This document shows, piece after piece, positions 1 to 11,214 of a stretch of DNA of 64,000 bases. Below the pieces are notes generated by a model. That model was given only the letters and a program-made list of their open reading frames with translations, searched no databases and was not told where the DNA came from. The translations under genes and the position numbers were made by a program. The stretch comes from Byssothecium circinans. Taxonomy: Eukaryota > Ascomycota > Dothideomycetes > Pleosporales > Massarinaceae. The DNA is taken from NCBI GenBank assembly GCA_010015675.1, contig ML976984.1, positions 248,016 through 312,015 of the forward strand, read 5' to 3'. Numbering within the stretch: position 1 is the first letter of the stretch; every line of letters begins with the position of its first letter.

Positions 1-355
1 CAGCCACGGCAATTGGTTTCGCCGTCCCAAGAGAGGTTGTAAAGGTTGGTTTCGATGGGTAGACGCCTTGGATCTGGTTGATGTCGGCAGGATTGATTGG
101 CGAAGCGAGGAAGCGGAGCGTCATCAAATCACCGTGCGGCGGTGAGATGGAGTGTGAGTGCAGAGAGAGGACGGAAGGAGGTTCGCCGTATTCAGTGAAT
201 GTGAGGGCTTTGGCTTGCTCGTAGCCGTATGCAGAGATGTAGCGCTGCTGTGTGCCGATGGGTGCGGTTGGTAGAGGGCGCTGGCGGAGACATTGCGTTG
301 CTGGTCGCGATGCTCTCGCGAGCCGAGGAGCTGGAGGAAGAAGTTTGGATGCCAT
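1..355 (-). CDS. ETR1: Mitochondrial 2-enoyl thioester reductase, 5' part (runs off the window)
   Basis: Only the N-terminal ~118 codons are present. The ATG (CAT at 353-355) opens an Arg/Pro/Gln-rich, acid-poor stretch of about 40 residues typical of a mitochondrial presequence. It is followed by QRYISAYGYEQAKAL and the family signature ASPINPADINQIQGVYPSKP near residue 95. This signature belongs to the MECR/Etr1 medium-chain reductases, which perform the NADPH-dependent last step of mitochondrial fatty acid synthesis (type II, ACP-bound) and so support lipoic acid formation and respiration. The catalytic and Rossmann regions lie outside the window. No intron is seen in this part. It lies tandem with, and upstream of, the gene ending at 681, with about 325 bp between. 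The family call is from the remembered signature; the substrate role is family knowledge. Confidence 0.85.
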   Translation of the reverse strand, partial: MASKLLPPAPRLARASRPATQCLRQRPLPTAPIGTQQRYISAYGYEQAKALTFTEYGEPPSVLSLHSHSISPPHGDLMTLRFLASPINPADINQIQGVYPSKPTFTTSLGTAKPIAVA

Positions 356-680
356 TGTCAAGGTTGTAAAGGCTGTTGATGACTAGTGGTGTAATCGGGA
401 TGGCAACTTGGGAAGTCTGAGATTGAGGGTGTCGGAGCTATGGAGCTATGACGTCTAAGCTGCCGAGGTTGGCGGGGCGTCATAATAACAATTCGCAGCA
501 GGAGAGTAAATGCAGACGCTGCACCGACCATAAACTCACATGCATGTTGTCATCTCAATCAATTCGCGACTGCATAACCGTGATCCTTCCAATTCCAAGT
601 ATTACAAAACTTATACAGAAGGGATATCATTCTGAAACCGAAAGTGCCGCCGTCTTGACCCCCATCCATTATTGCGCTCC
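356..680. other. Intergenic: ETR1 promoter and 3' end of the next gene
   Basis: This 325-bp spacer separates the ETR1 start from the stop of the minus-strand gene at 681. An open frame crossing it on the plus strand is antisense to that gene and is not credible. No structured element was seen. Confidence 0.5.
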
Positions 681-2170
681 TTACGCCTTCTCTTTTCTCT
701 TTCCAGGATCTGGTAGGTTCTTCACTGAAGGCATATCCTCAACGTTTGATTTCGTGGATTCCGGCTCCATCTCCCTGGTTGTTTCGGCCTTCTGCGCCTC
801 CTTCTCAGACGTCGTACTGCTCTCTGCCTTGACACCTTTTTTATCTCCGAAGACTGAATCGCCGTCGTCAGTGATTGAAGATGCACTGCTGGCCATGGCA
901 GACTCTGCCTCTTCAGCTGCAAGACGCTCCTTTTCGAGACGTGTCTCGCGGCCACGCTTGTGGCAATACCAGAACACAAATAGTAAAACTGTGGAATGTT
1001 AGTAACATGGCAAGCGGGGAGGGTTTAAGGGAGAAGCTTACGACACACGGCCAAACTCATGACGACATTTGTGCCGGTCAGTACAGCTGGGAAGCGCAAT
1101 TTGAGGAAATTGAGAATGCTCTTCAACATTGTTGCCACAGCCCCCTCAGCTGTCACCAAGCTCTTCAGCGAAGGTATCTTGGGCTTCTTAAACCTCGACT
1201 TCCCAGCCTCTCCGGCAGCTTTCTGCTTCGCATCGAACCCAGGTTTCTCCGCCTGTGCAGCCATGATCTCCGGACCCAATGTCGCCGTCATCTTCGCCGG
1301 AAGGCTCTTAACCATGTTCTGCAGAAACGGTGGCAGACCGCCATACATCTTCTTCAGCTGCGTATCGTACTCCGTGAAGAGCTTTTGTAGGTCGTCGTAG
1401 GCTGTGGGTGCACCGTTGACGATGTCTTTCAGTACCAGTGTAAACTTCGCGAAGAGCTCCTCTGACTCCTTGGTGAAGGAAAAGAGGCGGTTATTTACGG
1501 CGGAGAGGTTCAGGTCGTCGAGGATGGCGGCGATATCCTGGTTCTCGTTCTCTTTCTCTTTCTGCTCAGCGGTCTTGGCTACAGCAGCTGCGGCCAGGAG
1601 ATTATCGGCAAGTTGCTGGCGATCTTTGTCTGACATCTTTTCCTTCTTTTTTCCCTTGACCTCTTTCTCCTTGTGCTCCTTCTCTTTGCCCTTGCCCTTT
1701 TCTGTGGCTTGCTTGAGCTTTGTCTGCGCGAGCGAGAAATACGACATGACACTCTTCTTCCTACTCATGCCCTCCTTTGGCTTTGCCTTGGCTGCATCCT
1801 CAACAGTGACCTCGGGCGGACTCATCGGCAGCGGCACTTTCTCTGCGCCGTCCATCAAGGCGGCCTGGGCATCCTTCCCTACTTTCTTCTCTCCATCTTC
1901 TATAATCTCAACGGGTCGTGTGGGTAGCGGTGGCGGCGTGCCTTCAGGCTCTTGCGATAGGGCGGCGAGACGCTCAAGGAACTTCTGGTCTTCGTCATCG
2001 AGGATGGGCGATGCGGCCGGCTCTTCGCTTGGTGTTGTGACGGCAGGGGCAGGCGGGGACTTTAGAGTAGTTTCGGCGGTAGTAGCGGGAGCAGGTGAAG
2101 AATTTGGGGTGGGCTCAGATTGCTTAGACTGTCGCCGGAGCTTTTTCACGTTGAAGTAGGAGAGCGACAT
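681..2170 (-). CDS. Conserved fungal protein of unknown function with C-terminal membrane anchor
   Basis: Two exons, 1042-2170 and 681-988, joined over a 53-nt intron (GTAAGC ... CTAAC ... CACAG), give 478 residues. The start is MSLSYFNVKK; the frame stays open upstream to 2512, but that extension looks non-coding. The N-terminal third is low complexity (Pro, Glu, Lys; phospho-protein-like). A KGKEKEHKEKEVKGKKKEK stretch lies mid-protein. A helical, more conserved-looking part begins about residue 255 (LNLSAVNNRLFSFTKESEEL). Splicing creates a hydrophobic segment VVMSLAVCLLLFVFWYC, followed by a basic KRGRETRLEKERL and an acidic tail. That arrangement suggests a single-pass anchor with the long N-terminus on one side. 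I do not recognise the family. The 5' end diverges from the gene starting at 3285 over a 1.1-kb shared upstream region. Confidence 0.75.
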
Positions 2171-3284
2171 ACCGGTAGTGGTGCTTTCCTTGTAGGCAGC
2201 GCGGTGACGGGTATTTGTTTCAGGGACTTCAAGATCGGAGAGGGCGTTGTAAAGTTTAAAAGACGATATTTTTGGAAGGGGAAGAATATGGGCAGATCTT
2301 TGGTGATACTTCCTACTGCTCAGGACGATGACGATCGTGTCGGTGCTGGTCATTGTCATGGCTGGTTTGAGCGATTGCGTCATCAGACAGGGATTAAGCT
2401 TCGCGGGTTTTAAGCCACCGCCACCGCTACAGTCACATGTCGCGGGTTTTCGTCCTAACTTCAACGACGTTTCCAATTGCTCGGCCATCACTATACAACC
2501 ACACAACGTCATATAATATCACGAGCGGTAGGGGCATATATGGAAACCGTTCATCATGCGAGGCCTGAACTTACAATGTCAGTCTAGACTTTGGAAATCT
2601 CACTACCACTATCAACTTGGCCCTTCAGGCCATGTTAGGTTGATGATACGACGATGGGTATGCCGAAGCTCATGATGCTATGTACGGACGGACAATCAAA
2701 AATTTCCATCTTTGAAAGACGGAGTTCCTGTCTACGTGAAGCTCTCTAGCTTCGTATTCTCACCACTCGTTTGCAGCTTTTCTTTTAGTCGCGTCAAGCA
2801 GCTGATGCCTGATCTCTTTTACTTCTTTCCCATGCCTCATGTGAGCTGGCCGTGCTGTATATTCTAACGCTAGGCTTCTCCTTTCTCATCACCGCTTATT
2901 TCCTACATACTCCACTTTGAGCTCGTCTGGCTTTTCTTTTCCCTTCCTCACTACCTCTACAACATTGAGCTTCTTACACAAGATCACTCTTCCCCGCGCC
3001 AGCAATCCTACGAGACTAGAGAAACAGGTTCAAAATATCTTTACTTACCGGAACGTGGGGTCTCGGCGTCTGTCAACGGGCTTCGCAACAAACGGCAGTT
3101 CGCCAAGTGGCGCGACAAACCTGCCTCACTTCACTGCGCCGCATCTCCAGGAAAACACGTCACAGCGACCGACTGCCTTCGTTAAGCGACCCTGCACACA
3201 ACAGAAACAAAGGCTGTAGTACTTCAGCTTCCTCCCCACCCCTTGATCGACACTCACGAACACGCATAGTAGTCAATCGGCAAC
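2171..3284. promoter_or_regulatory. Shared divergent upstream region
   Basis: This 1.1-kb region separates two divergently transcribed genes (starts at 2170 and 3285) and must hold both promoters. The last 450 bp before 3285 are pyrimidine-rich (runs of CTTTTC and CCTC), as is common in fungal promoters and 5' leaders. Short open frames here (for example 2917-3219) show no protein-like composition. Confidence 0.5.
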
Positions 3285-5114
3285 ATGACCGACGAAGCTT
3301 TCATCCTCGATATGGACGGTATGTATATAAGAAGGTATATAAGGCACATACTGATACTTGGCAGACGCCAATGGCGCGGACGCTGTAATGGACTACTACC
3401 TCGACAACGGTGATGTGGGCATGAATGACGGAGACAACTTCAGCGTCGACATAGGCGGCGACGACGACGACTTCAATCCTGACGATCTCGATGAAGATTT
3501 CATGGTAAGCTTTCTTTCTGCGTAGGATCTTGCAGTGACTCGACGGCTTGCAAACATATCATGTCACTACAACGACTGTCAAGGCACTGCCAGTAGTCAC
3601 GTCTATTGACACCTCCAGGACGGTGGCGACTCCCCGCTCCAAGGCTACGATGACGTCCACCCAGAGACCCCGGATCCTGACTACAATGTCGGTCCAGCTC
3701 CCAAGCGCGCTCGTCCTGCATTCTTCGGCCGCACTACAAGGGCAGCCGAGCGCGCTGCTCTCCGTGCCAAGGAGGATAACACGTTCGTTCTGCTTGAAGG
3801 CACGGAGGCGGAAGCTCCCTTCAAGAAACCGTCTCGCATCCCTGGGACATTTGGCCGCCGTAACCGTGAGAAGGGCAGTACACTTCCGGCGTACCACAAG
3901 AAGGTGTCTGCTGACCTCGACTCGGACGATGAGCTTATGCTGGACATGAGGGAAAAGGGGTATAGTGATCGCCAAATTGCGAGTAAGCTTGCAAAGGATG
4001 GTAGAGTTCGTTATGACATGAAGAGTATTAGTACGAGGATCCAGCGAATCCGCGAAGCTCAGGCGAAGCATGTGGACTATCTCATCAAAGAAGGGTATAT
4101 GGAGTGGAAGATGGACGACGTAAGCCTCGTTCTATCCATGAAAACTGCAATGCAGTATACTCACATGATGTCCAGGATCAACTTCTCATGCGCGCGTACG
4201 ACCTTGCCGATATTGAGATCCGCTACGAGATGGAGCGTCTCCGCGCCTGGCGCTTCCGCAAGGTCTCGGACGTTATGCGTCGTCTCAACAAGAACGCAGT
4301 CTTCAGCGCCGCAGCTTGCTCCGATCGATACATCTCCTTGATCGATGGAACGGCCAAGATCCCCTCCGATCAGGACGACGATCCCATGGCCCGCCGCGCC
4401 GAAATGGATGCTTTCATCATGCAGCGTGAGGAAGAGCGCGATGCTGAGCGTGCAGCCAAGGAGAATAAAGAGGCCGAACAGCAGCGAGTCAAAGAAGAAG
4501 CAAAGATGCGACAGGCAGAGAAATCTGCACGCACGGCAGCCAAGCGCGATCGTGAGCAGCAGGAAAAGACCAATCGATCTGTCCTTCGCGCGACCCAGAA
4601 CACGCTCAGGAAGCAGCAAGCAGCTGAGAACGCGCGCAAGAAGGAAGAGCGCCGTGTTAGGATCGAGGCCGACAATGCGCGGAAGTCACGTAACAAGAAA
4701 CGCACCGATAGCTATCGCAAGACGTATGGTGTCGCGGCCCTCCATCATGTCAATAAGGACACACCTGACCCGCGCAGGCAAATCCCTTTTGAGGATCTTC
4801 AGCGTTTATGTGCCGAGCGTGGTCTTGATGTCGAGGGTGAGGAAGAGGAGCTCTTGGATGCCTTGAGGGAGGCAGATGCCCAGCTTAGCTCTTCCCAGTT
4901 GAAGGTTACGGTCAAGGACAAAGGCATGACTCCGGCTACGAGCAAGATGCTTCTACGCTACCAGCTTGCACTGTGGGAGGCTAGGATCGCTATGGGAGAT
5001 GACAGCGAGTTTGAGGATGAGGATGGAGGTCGAGAGGACGCAGGTGCTGGCCGTGACGATGGCATCCTGGACTTTGACGATGACGAGGAGGATGAAGAGT
5101 TCGAGTTCGAGTAA
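3285..5114 (+). CDS. Conserved fungal nuclear-looking protein (DUF7626-like), function unknown
   Basis: Four exons: 3285-3318, 3365-3504, 3619-4119 and 4176-5114. Introns are 46, 114 and 56 nt; the product is 537 residues. It starts MTDEAFILDMDD in a very acidic N-terminus. Basic KRARPAFFGRTTRAAER follows near residue 85. Next comes a helical region DMREKGYSDRQIASKLAKDG ... STRIQRIR that reads like a helix-turn-helix/Myb-type fold, then RYEMERLRAWRFRKVSDVMR. After that there is a long charged coiled coil (about residues 280-390, Glu/Arg/Lys/Ala). A SAP-like segment (FEDLQRLCAERGLDVEGEEE) and an acidic C-terminus (DDDEEDEEFEFE) end the protein. The combination suggests a chromatin- or DNA-associated protein; that is inference. 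The DUF7626 link is from memory and not checked. Confidence 0.75.
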
Positions 5115-5963
5115 GCTGGATTCTTCCAAAGGGTGTCATAGATGACGAAACGGATCAGTGCGTGCTTTGGCTAGCCTGTATGCCTTCATGACCCTTTCCG
5201 ATTTTCGATTAGCATTAGCGTCAGGGCTCTTGGGTGTCTCCACAGGGCTTCACAAGCTCGGAAGCATCCACATTGAGGCCCCATTTGAAGTCTTCAGAAT
5301 CCTTCCCAGTTTCTGGACCTGCGTTCGACACTAGAACCCGGTCAACTGATGGTCTTCAAATGGTTTTGCGATTCTCAAAGTCGAGTTTAATAGTGGTGCC
5401 AGTAGGGCTCCATGGACTGTCAAAGAATACCAAGATGGTGTATGAAAATACCTGTGTTTACTTAATTTTTCAAGTGATCATTTGCCCTACATTTATGAAC
5501 GTATTGGCCATGACATCGCACTGTCACAATATGAGGTCAAGCAAGATCTGGGGAAAGTGGATCATGATTGCCAGATCTGAAAGAAACGTCAACAAGAATG
5601 ACGGCGGCCCAGACAGACGGGATTGCATGTCGTACAAAATGATACCTTCTGAACGGAAACACCTCCGAGCATGTTGTTGTAATAAGTCTCTTCCAGAGTG
5701 CGCAAGAAACTTTGAAATTATTATTCCTCTACACACCACATGCCCGGTGAAAAAGAAGGTATTTGGAAAGTCCATGTTGAACAGCATCGGTAATTCTTAG
5801 ATGCGATGATGATGTGGCGGCTATCAGAGGCGCCAATGACGCAATGGCGGGTAGTCGCGTCCATGCAATTCTTACGATAAACAAGCATTTGCCAAATTCT
5901 CTCCTTGGAACCAGACCTCTTCCCATTCCCTACAGTTCCTAAATTCCTATATCGCTGGCAATC
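5115..5963. other. Intergenic region with a possible minus-strand gene remnant
   Basis: This 849-bp spacer lies between two plus-strand genes. It has no convincing plus-strand gene: the 188-codon open frame here starts at a GTG and has no recognisable composition. The part nearest 5221 carries a coding-like minus-strand stretch, listed separately. Confidence 0.5.
5221..5437 (-). pseudogene. Possible 3' remnant of an unrecognised gene
   Basis: On the minus strand one frame reads VFFDSPWSPTGTTIKLDFEN, then a single TGA, then about 45 more coding-like codons (for example DSEDFKWGLNVDASELVKPC), ending in TGA at 5221-5223. The composition resembles real protein much more than the neighbouring frames do. 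No start or upstream exon could be assigned. It may be the tail of a decayed gene, or an exon whose TGA is removed by a splice I cannot see. I do not recognise the family. Confidence 0.3.
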
Positions 5964-8170
5964 ATGACCAGCGGAGCCGTCTACAAAGACCTTCTGCCGA
6001 TCCCGGCAGAAGACCCTACAAAAATAGAGGATACTACGCCTACGATGACAGATCAGCCGACAGAAAGTCATGCTTTAGCCATGGAGGCGGCGAAGTCACC
6101 AGAGGAAATGGGAGCAGCGCAGGAAGATCATGATGAAGAGGTGGTGAATTTGGGCTGGAATGAGCCTAAGGAAGAGGTTGCGAATCCGCTCGTGGGAGGG
6201 TTGGACAACGAGGAATTGTGGATGTTGGTGAGACGGTTCAACAAGGTGAGGGCCTCTTTTGGAACCTTCAAGTTGGGGGCTCTGACCTTTGATTTAGCAA
6301 ATGTACCATGTCAAAGAAATCCCAACACCTCCTGCAGGGGACCTTGACCTAAACATTGCCGACGAAGAAGAATTCTCCCCCGACAAACTGCGAAGCAACA
6401 TCGAACGCTTGTACATGACCATTGTGAGTCCATGGGCTGTATTGTTTTAACCTGCATTGACACCATCCCAGGGCATAGGTCTGATGGGTTTTGGAAAGCA
6501 TATTGTTCGACTCCGTTCATGGCGAGAAACACGACGCACTGCCTGGTTCTGCACCGCCTACTTCATTGCTTGGATGTTCGACTTCATTATGCCTCTCCTT
6601 TCCGTCACGCTCATAGCCCTCATCGCATATCCGCCAATTCGCCCCATCATGTTCCCGCCCGCGCCCATCGCACTGGTCTCCAATAAGACTGGAGGTGTAC
6701 AAAAGCCCAAATCTGGTACCCTTGGAAGCCATGATAGCGCTACCGGTGCACCGGAGAACCACAAGGGTGAGGCGGTTGAGCAAGAAGCGAGCAACTTCGT
6801 CAATGGAATCGCTTCTGTTGCTCTATCCAGTGCTACGGGCAAACATCCACAAGGCGAACCACCGTCGGAAGACGGGGAGCCCGCTGGCTCTGTTCCTGAT
6901 CCAACGTCTATTGCTGTTGGAGCTGCTGATGCGAAGGATAAAGCTGCTGGCGGGACGCCGACTAAGGAGCATGATAAAACGAAAGTCCCTATGGAGACAG
7001 CTATGTGGACGCAGATGCGACCCATCATGCATGGTTTGGCGGACGTAACTGATGGCTGGGAACGTTTTGCTAAGTACGTCCGGGTCATTCCCAATCTGCT
7101 CAATATACTAACTTCGGCAAAGTGCATTGTCTCCTACCGCCCCCTTTCCCAAAAACCGCTACCGACTCCGCCTCGCTGCTCTTGTTGCTCCTCTTCTCAT
7201 AGTTTCCCTTTCCGTATCCCCTTACATGTTCATCAAGGGCATGACTTTCGGCGTTGGTTTCGGTTTCTTCGGCGACCCCGTCATCTCACGGGGTCTTGAC
7301 CTTCTCAACCGCAAGTACCCCAACTGGGCCAAACTCCTCGAACTACGGAACACGGTCTTGAAAGGTGTGCCTACCAACGCGCAACTCACAATCACCCTAC
7401 TTCGAATCGGCGAAGCCAACAAAGCACCACTGCCTCCACCACCACACATCGCCACAGCTCCCCCAGAACAACCCGCCGAGCTCAGCGAGAAGGACCTCCG
7501 GGCCACAGGTGCAGACTACCCCCTCAAAGCTACTACTGAAGAACTCGACGAAGCCATGGCTCCTGACCCGACGACTGCCCACGAAACCGGTGGCACCGAC
7601 ATTGACGCATCCAAGAATTCCAAGCATGGCAAGAAAGGCAGTAAAGTCCTCAACTTCTTCCGCGGCACTGTAAAAGGCGGCGTCGAAACCGCCATCGGCA
7701 CCGACAAAATAAAAGCCAAAGTTGGTTCAGCACACGCCCAAAACCGTCTCGGTGCAGTGCCCAAGAAGAACGCAGACCTCACATCCGGTCCCATCGAGTT
7801 CAAAGCACGCTACAAAGGCGGCAAGGGCCACGTCTACATCACCACCAAAGCCACCATCCCATGTGTCGCGTTCTCCACCAACAACACTATCGAGAAAATC
7901 GGCACCGCGGAACGGGAGGATTTGCATCCGCTGTGGAGTATTCCAGTAGGTGAGATCAAGGAGATGAGGAAGGTCGGTGGGTATGGCTGGAAAGCCAAAT
8001 TGGTTGTCGGATGGGCGATGTCGAGGGAGGTTGCGGATGGGTTGGAGATTGTGACGAAGGCGAAGGCTGGGGTGGGGGAGCAGAAGATCAAGGTTACGGC
8101 TTTGCCGTTGAGGGATGAGTTGTTTAATCGGCTTGTTGCTATGGGCGGTCAGAAGTGGGAGTGTTGGTAG
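5964..8170 (+). CDS. DUF3292-family membrane protein
   Basis: Four exons: 5964-6245, 6298-6423, 6472-7073 and 7123-8170. Introns of 52, 48 and 49 nt leave 685 residues. The acidic N-terminus leads into DNEELWMLVRRFNKQMYHVK. Next is the signature RSWRETRRTAWFCTAYFIAW, which I associate with the fungal family DUF3292. Hydrophobic segments occur at about residues 168-200 (WFCTAYFIAWMFDFIMPLL and following) and again at about 350-385 (LAALVAPLLIVSLSVSPYMF). A ~130-residue hydrophilic, low-complexity loop separates them. The C-terminal ~190 residues (AQNRLGAVPKKNADLTSGPI onward) look like a compact beta-rich domain ending in GGQKWECW. Reported functions of this family are not firm in my memory, so none is assigned. 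It is convergent with the next gene. Confidence 0.85.
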
Positions 8171-8646
8171 ATGCTAGGTGTGTATGATACGGGATGGAGA
8201 GGGGTTTAGGTTTGGTGTGGCTTGGTTTGGATTGTTGGTATACCCTATGATGACTCTTTCTTCTATGACAGTAACCTGTATGAATACACGAATACAATAC
8301 GCTTTTGACAGAATTTGTGCATGATAGAAAGCTGCGGCTTACCGACTATGAATTTCGCTTGAAGTTGCTTCCGCTGATTGAACCACAACTGCTATCATTC
8401 CCCATTTAATAGTCAATAATTTCTCACAGTTGTCTAGCACGCACCTCGGACAGACCAGTGATCTCGCAGAATCCAAAGTCCATCGAAGCCGGCTTTTTGC
8501 ACAGAACAACAGGTGCTGTATCATGCCCAGAGTAGTGTCTCACATTACTTACCGCGAGAGCAAGCTTCATAGCACCCACCATATCTCCCCGACAGCCAGT
8601 CCCGCTGATGGTGAGCGCAGCCAACCTTTCAAGACAACCCTGCCCT
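8171..8646. other. Convergent 3' intergenic region
   Basis: This 476-bp spacer lies between the tail-to-tail genes ending at 8170 and 8647. It should contain both poly(A) regions. No gene-like frame or structured element is seen. Confidence 0.5.
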
Positions 8647-9595
8647 CTACACCGCCAATTCCCCCTCACCACCCAACTCACTAGCAACAACCCTCCCCGT
8701 CCAAAACCCCCTCGCCCCATTACTCAACCACACGACCTCCCCCTCCCCAACACTTTCCCTCCCCACCACCTCCTCGCCACAGATCCCCCTCTCAAGCGCC
8801 CACCTCCGACTCGTCCCCTTGTGCCCCTTCCATACTTCCGGCCCCGTGGCCACGGGCGGCGTAACCCATCTCCCACCTCTCCAAAAGTACACGCTCGTAT
8901 ACGTACCCTCCAGAACTTCGCCTTCGGCATCCCAGATCAGAACTTCGCCTCCGAAGCTTGATGGGAGGACCGCTGCGAAGCGGGCGCATGCGTTGTCGTA
9001 GACGGTGCGGTGGGTTGTTTTGTATGTTGTCGCTGGGCTGGTGGGCGAGGGGTGCGTGTCTATGTAGACGTTTTCGAAGGTTTGGTGTGGTGGGGAAGGC
9101 GAGGGGTGTGGGAGGTGCGGTGGGAAGAGCGTTGTGATGGGCACTGGGGGTAATGGCATGTAACTTATTGTAAACTTCCCGTGTTGGTTGATTGCGAATC
9201 GCACCTACCCATTTACATCGTTAGCTTGCACGAAAAGCTCTAGGCAACACGGAAAAAGGGCACGGGGATGATACCTTTGTAGGGGCTGGTGAGATGTTTT
9301 TGGCTTGCATGTCTTTGACGATTTTCTCCTCGAAGGAAGGGAGGGTTGGGAGCGTTTCTTGGACGAGGGGCCAGTGGAGGTGGGCTGCCGCTTCTAGGAT
9401 GCGATCATGGTGGTACTGGAGCAGATAGAAGGGCGATTTTTCCTTGGGGTTTGAAGGGTTATTGTTGTTCGTTGATGTTGAATTTGTGGCATCGACGTCA
9501 TGGTTCTCAAGGAGTGGGTCGTAGCGCAAAGAGGTGAACAGCTCGACATCGGTGAAGTCCATGGCTGGCTTGAGTTCGTTGTTTGAAGACGCCAT
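8647..9595 (-). CDS. ABZ2: Aminodeoxychorismate lyase (class IV PLP enzyme)
   Basis: Exons 9275-9595 and 8647-9204 (70-nt intron) encode 292 residues. The order matches the fungal 4-amino-4-deoxychorismate lyase branch of class IV aminotransferase-fold enzymes. ELFTSLRYDPLL is near residue 18 and YLLQYHHDRILEAAAHLHW near 58. The lysine of YKTTHRTVYDNACA is the expected Schiff-base residue. GEVLEGTYTSVYFW and TPPVATG then form the cofactor phosphate region, and LSNGARGFWTGRVV closes the fold. The enzyme releases pyruvate from aminodeoxychorismate to give p-aminobenzoate for folate. Substrate assignment rests on similarity to Abz2 rather than to branched-chain aminotransferases. The C-terminus ends shortly after the last motif, as usual for this group. 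Confidence 0.8.
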
Positions 9596-10457
9596 TGCTA
9601 ACTCTTTACATTGAATGATTCTCTACACTCAGGTTCTGATGGTAGGGGAACGTTCCATGATGTGGATGCTGTTTGATGGTGGTTGGAGCTCGTTTTCTAT
9701 CAATTTAGATGCTTTTCAGATCGCAATTTGTCAGCACCTCCCTATACCGTCTAGGTAAACATGCTGTTGGAAACTATGTTTCATACTCAGCGTGCTCGTT
9801 TTCTGCAACAAGGAGGCCATGAAGGAACGCCGGAGTTGGTAGCGTCGTTAACATGGAACGCGCGAAGATGAGGATGTAGCCAATCAGAGGCTCCTTCGTT
9901 CTTCACTATCACCACGATTCCCGAACTGAGCGCATCCAGCATCATTCTCCGTAGCGTCTCTTGTCGTGTTGTTGCGTTATTTCAGGGATCAGACGTTCCG
10001 CTCCACCACTACGTTCTGTCCCGTCGACGGCGGACATCATACTGTAAACAACAACGTACATCGCAGAAATACCTTTCCACGATCCAGAAGTTCTTTTCAA
10101 ACATCATCTCAAGTGTATTTATTTGATGACCAGCCATGAGCTACATTTTGAGCGTTAAACTTCTCGCTGCTCATTCCCCTCCCCATTCCTTCACTCCCAG
10201 AGCAACAACTCTCGAGTGACCACAAAACTCGTTTACCCAGATACACCAACCCACTCATCCTACCAACCCAAAACACCAAGAAGTTGGCGGAAGCGGCAGT
10301 CAAAAAGATTTGTCCAGTTTCCATTCAACAAAACTCCGTGGGGAGGAGCCTATGCGCCAACACAGTCTGCAAATGATGAACTCATTAACCCCTTAACGCT
10401 TGTATATAAAGTACAAACAATAACAGCCATTCACGCCCGGAACTTGTGAATACCTAA
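9596..10457. promoter_or_regulatory. Upstream region of ABZ2; otherwise no gene seen
   Basis: The first few hundred bases should hold the ABZ2 promoter. A CCAAT box (gtagCCAATCAG) lies near 9880. A TATA-like TATATAAAG occurs near 10400, shortly before the orphan coding stretch at 10458. No credible complete gene is visible. Confidence 0.4.
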
Positions 10458-10712
10458 ATATATCCACATCCATCAGAGGCTAGTCGCTTCACAAATATCA
10501 TCTGCGGTGCTACAGTAGACGTCAACAAGAACGCCAACGTCGCACCGCCCTGCGCCTTCGACATCATACAAGCGCCGCAAGCGCGCGAGCACCTCAAGAT
10601 CGGGAAGATGCTTACTGTGCTTGTGTATAGGGGAGGCGAGGAGGTGAGGAGGGTGGAGGAGCCGGACCCGGAGAAGATGAAGGGTGTGTTTGAGGTGATT
10701 GCGCAGGGGTAG
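10458..10712 (+). pseudogene. Orphan coding stretch, 3' exon or gene fragment of unknown family
   Basis: An 84-codon open stretch ends at TAG 10710-10712. It has strongly gene-like codon use (many C-ending codons) and protein-like content: TNIICGATVDVNKNANVAPP, then CAFDIIQAPQAREHLKIGKM and LTVLVYRGGEEVRRVEEPDP. It has no in-frame ATG at its left edge. A TAA lies at 10455, and CATCAG/GAG at about 10470-10478 could be a splice acceptor. No upstream exon was found, so it may be the last exon of a decayed gene or a gene with a short unseen first exon. I do not recognise the family. Confidence 0.4.
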
Positions 10713-11214
10713 GTGAGGAATGGAAGCGTGGTAGGGAGGGAGGACTCTCCACAACTTGGGGGAAGGGCTGAGAGGATGGATGGAGGTAAGATAAATAGAA
10801 CGTGGTAGATGGAACGTACCTAGATCGATCGATAGAAAAATAATGCTATATCGATAGAGAAACTCCCTGGAACGTAAGCCAGCTGCTTAAAAAGCCTACG
10901 GAATGGTTAGTTATAAATGTTTTGTTATATTTATCCTGTAAGTTCCATCCCATCCATCTAAACTGCCATTTTTCCTTTTTCGAACATGTTCCTCCAGAAG
11001 CTTACATGTACCCAGATGTTGAATAGTGATATTTTAAACAAACAGTAACGAAACTAGCGGCACAGTTCGTCCTAGCGGGGAGCCACCCGTGGGAGAAAGA
11101 TGCCACATGCGCGATGCCAAACACCCTCAATGCCCTCGACGCAGGAATACCTACACTGTCCAACTACACGAAATGTGTAAGCGATCGTGTCCCATGCTCT
11201 CGTCTGCCTCTCTC
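10713..11214. other. Intergenic, no feature seen
   Basis: This 502-bp region lies between the orphan coding stretch and the 3' end of the regulator gene. It contains an AT-rich patch with repeated ATCGAT words (about 10823-10857), but nothing assignable. Confidence 0.4.

Noticed and set aside
448..1002. A 184-codon plus-strand open frame.
   Set aside because: Antisense to the last exon and intron of the minus-strand gene 681-2170; starts upstream in spacer and has no motif.
1404..2159. A 251-codon plus-strand open frame.
   Set aside because: Mirror frame of the Lys/Glu-rich part of the minus-strand gene (Ser/Phe-rich, typical of an antisense frame).
5234..5800. A 188-codon plus-strand open frame.
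   Set aside because: Starts at GTG, mixed composition without motifs, and overlaps a better coding-like stretch on the other strand.
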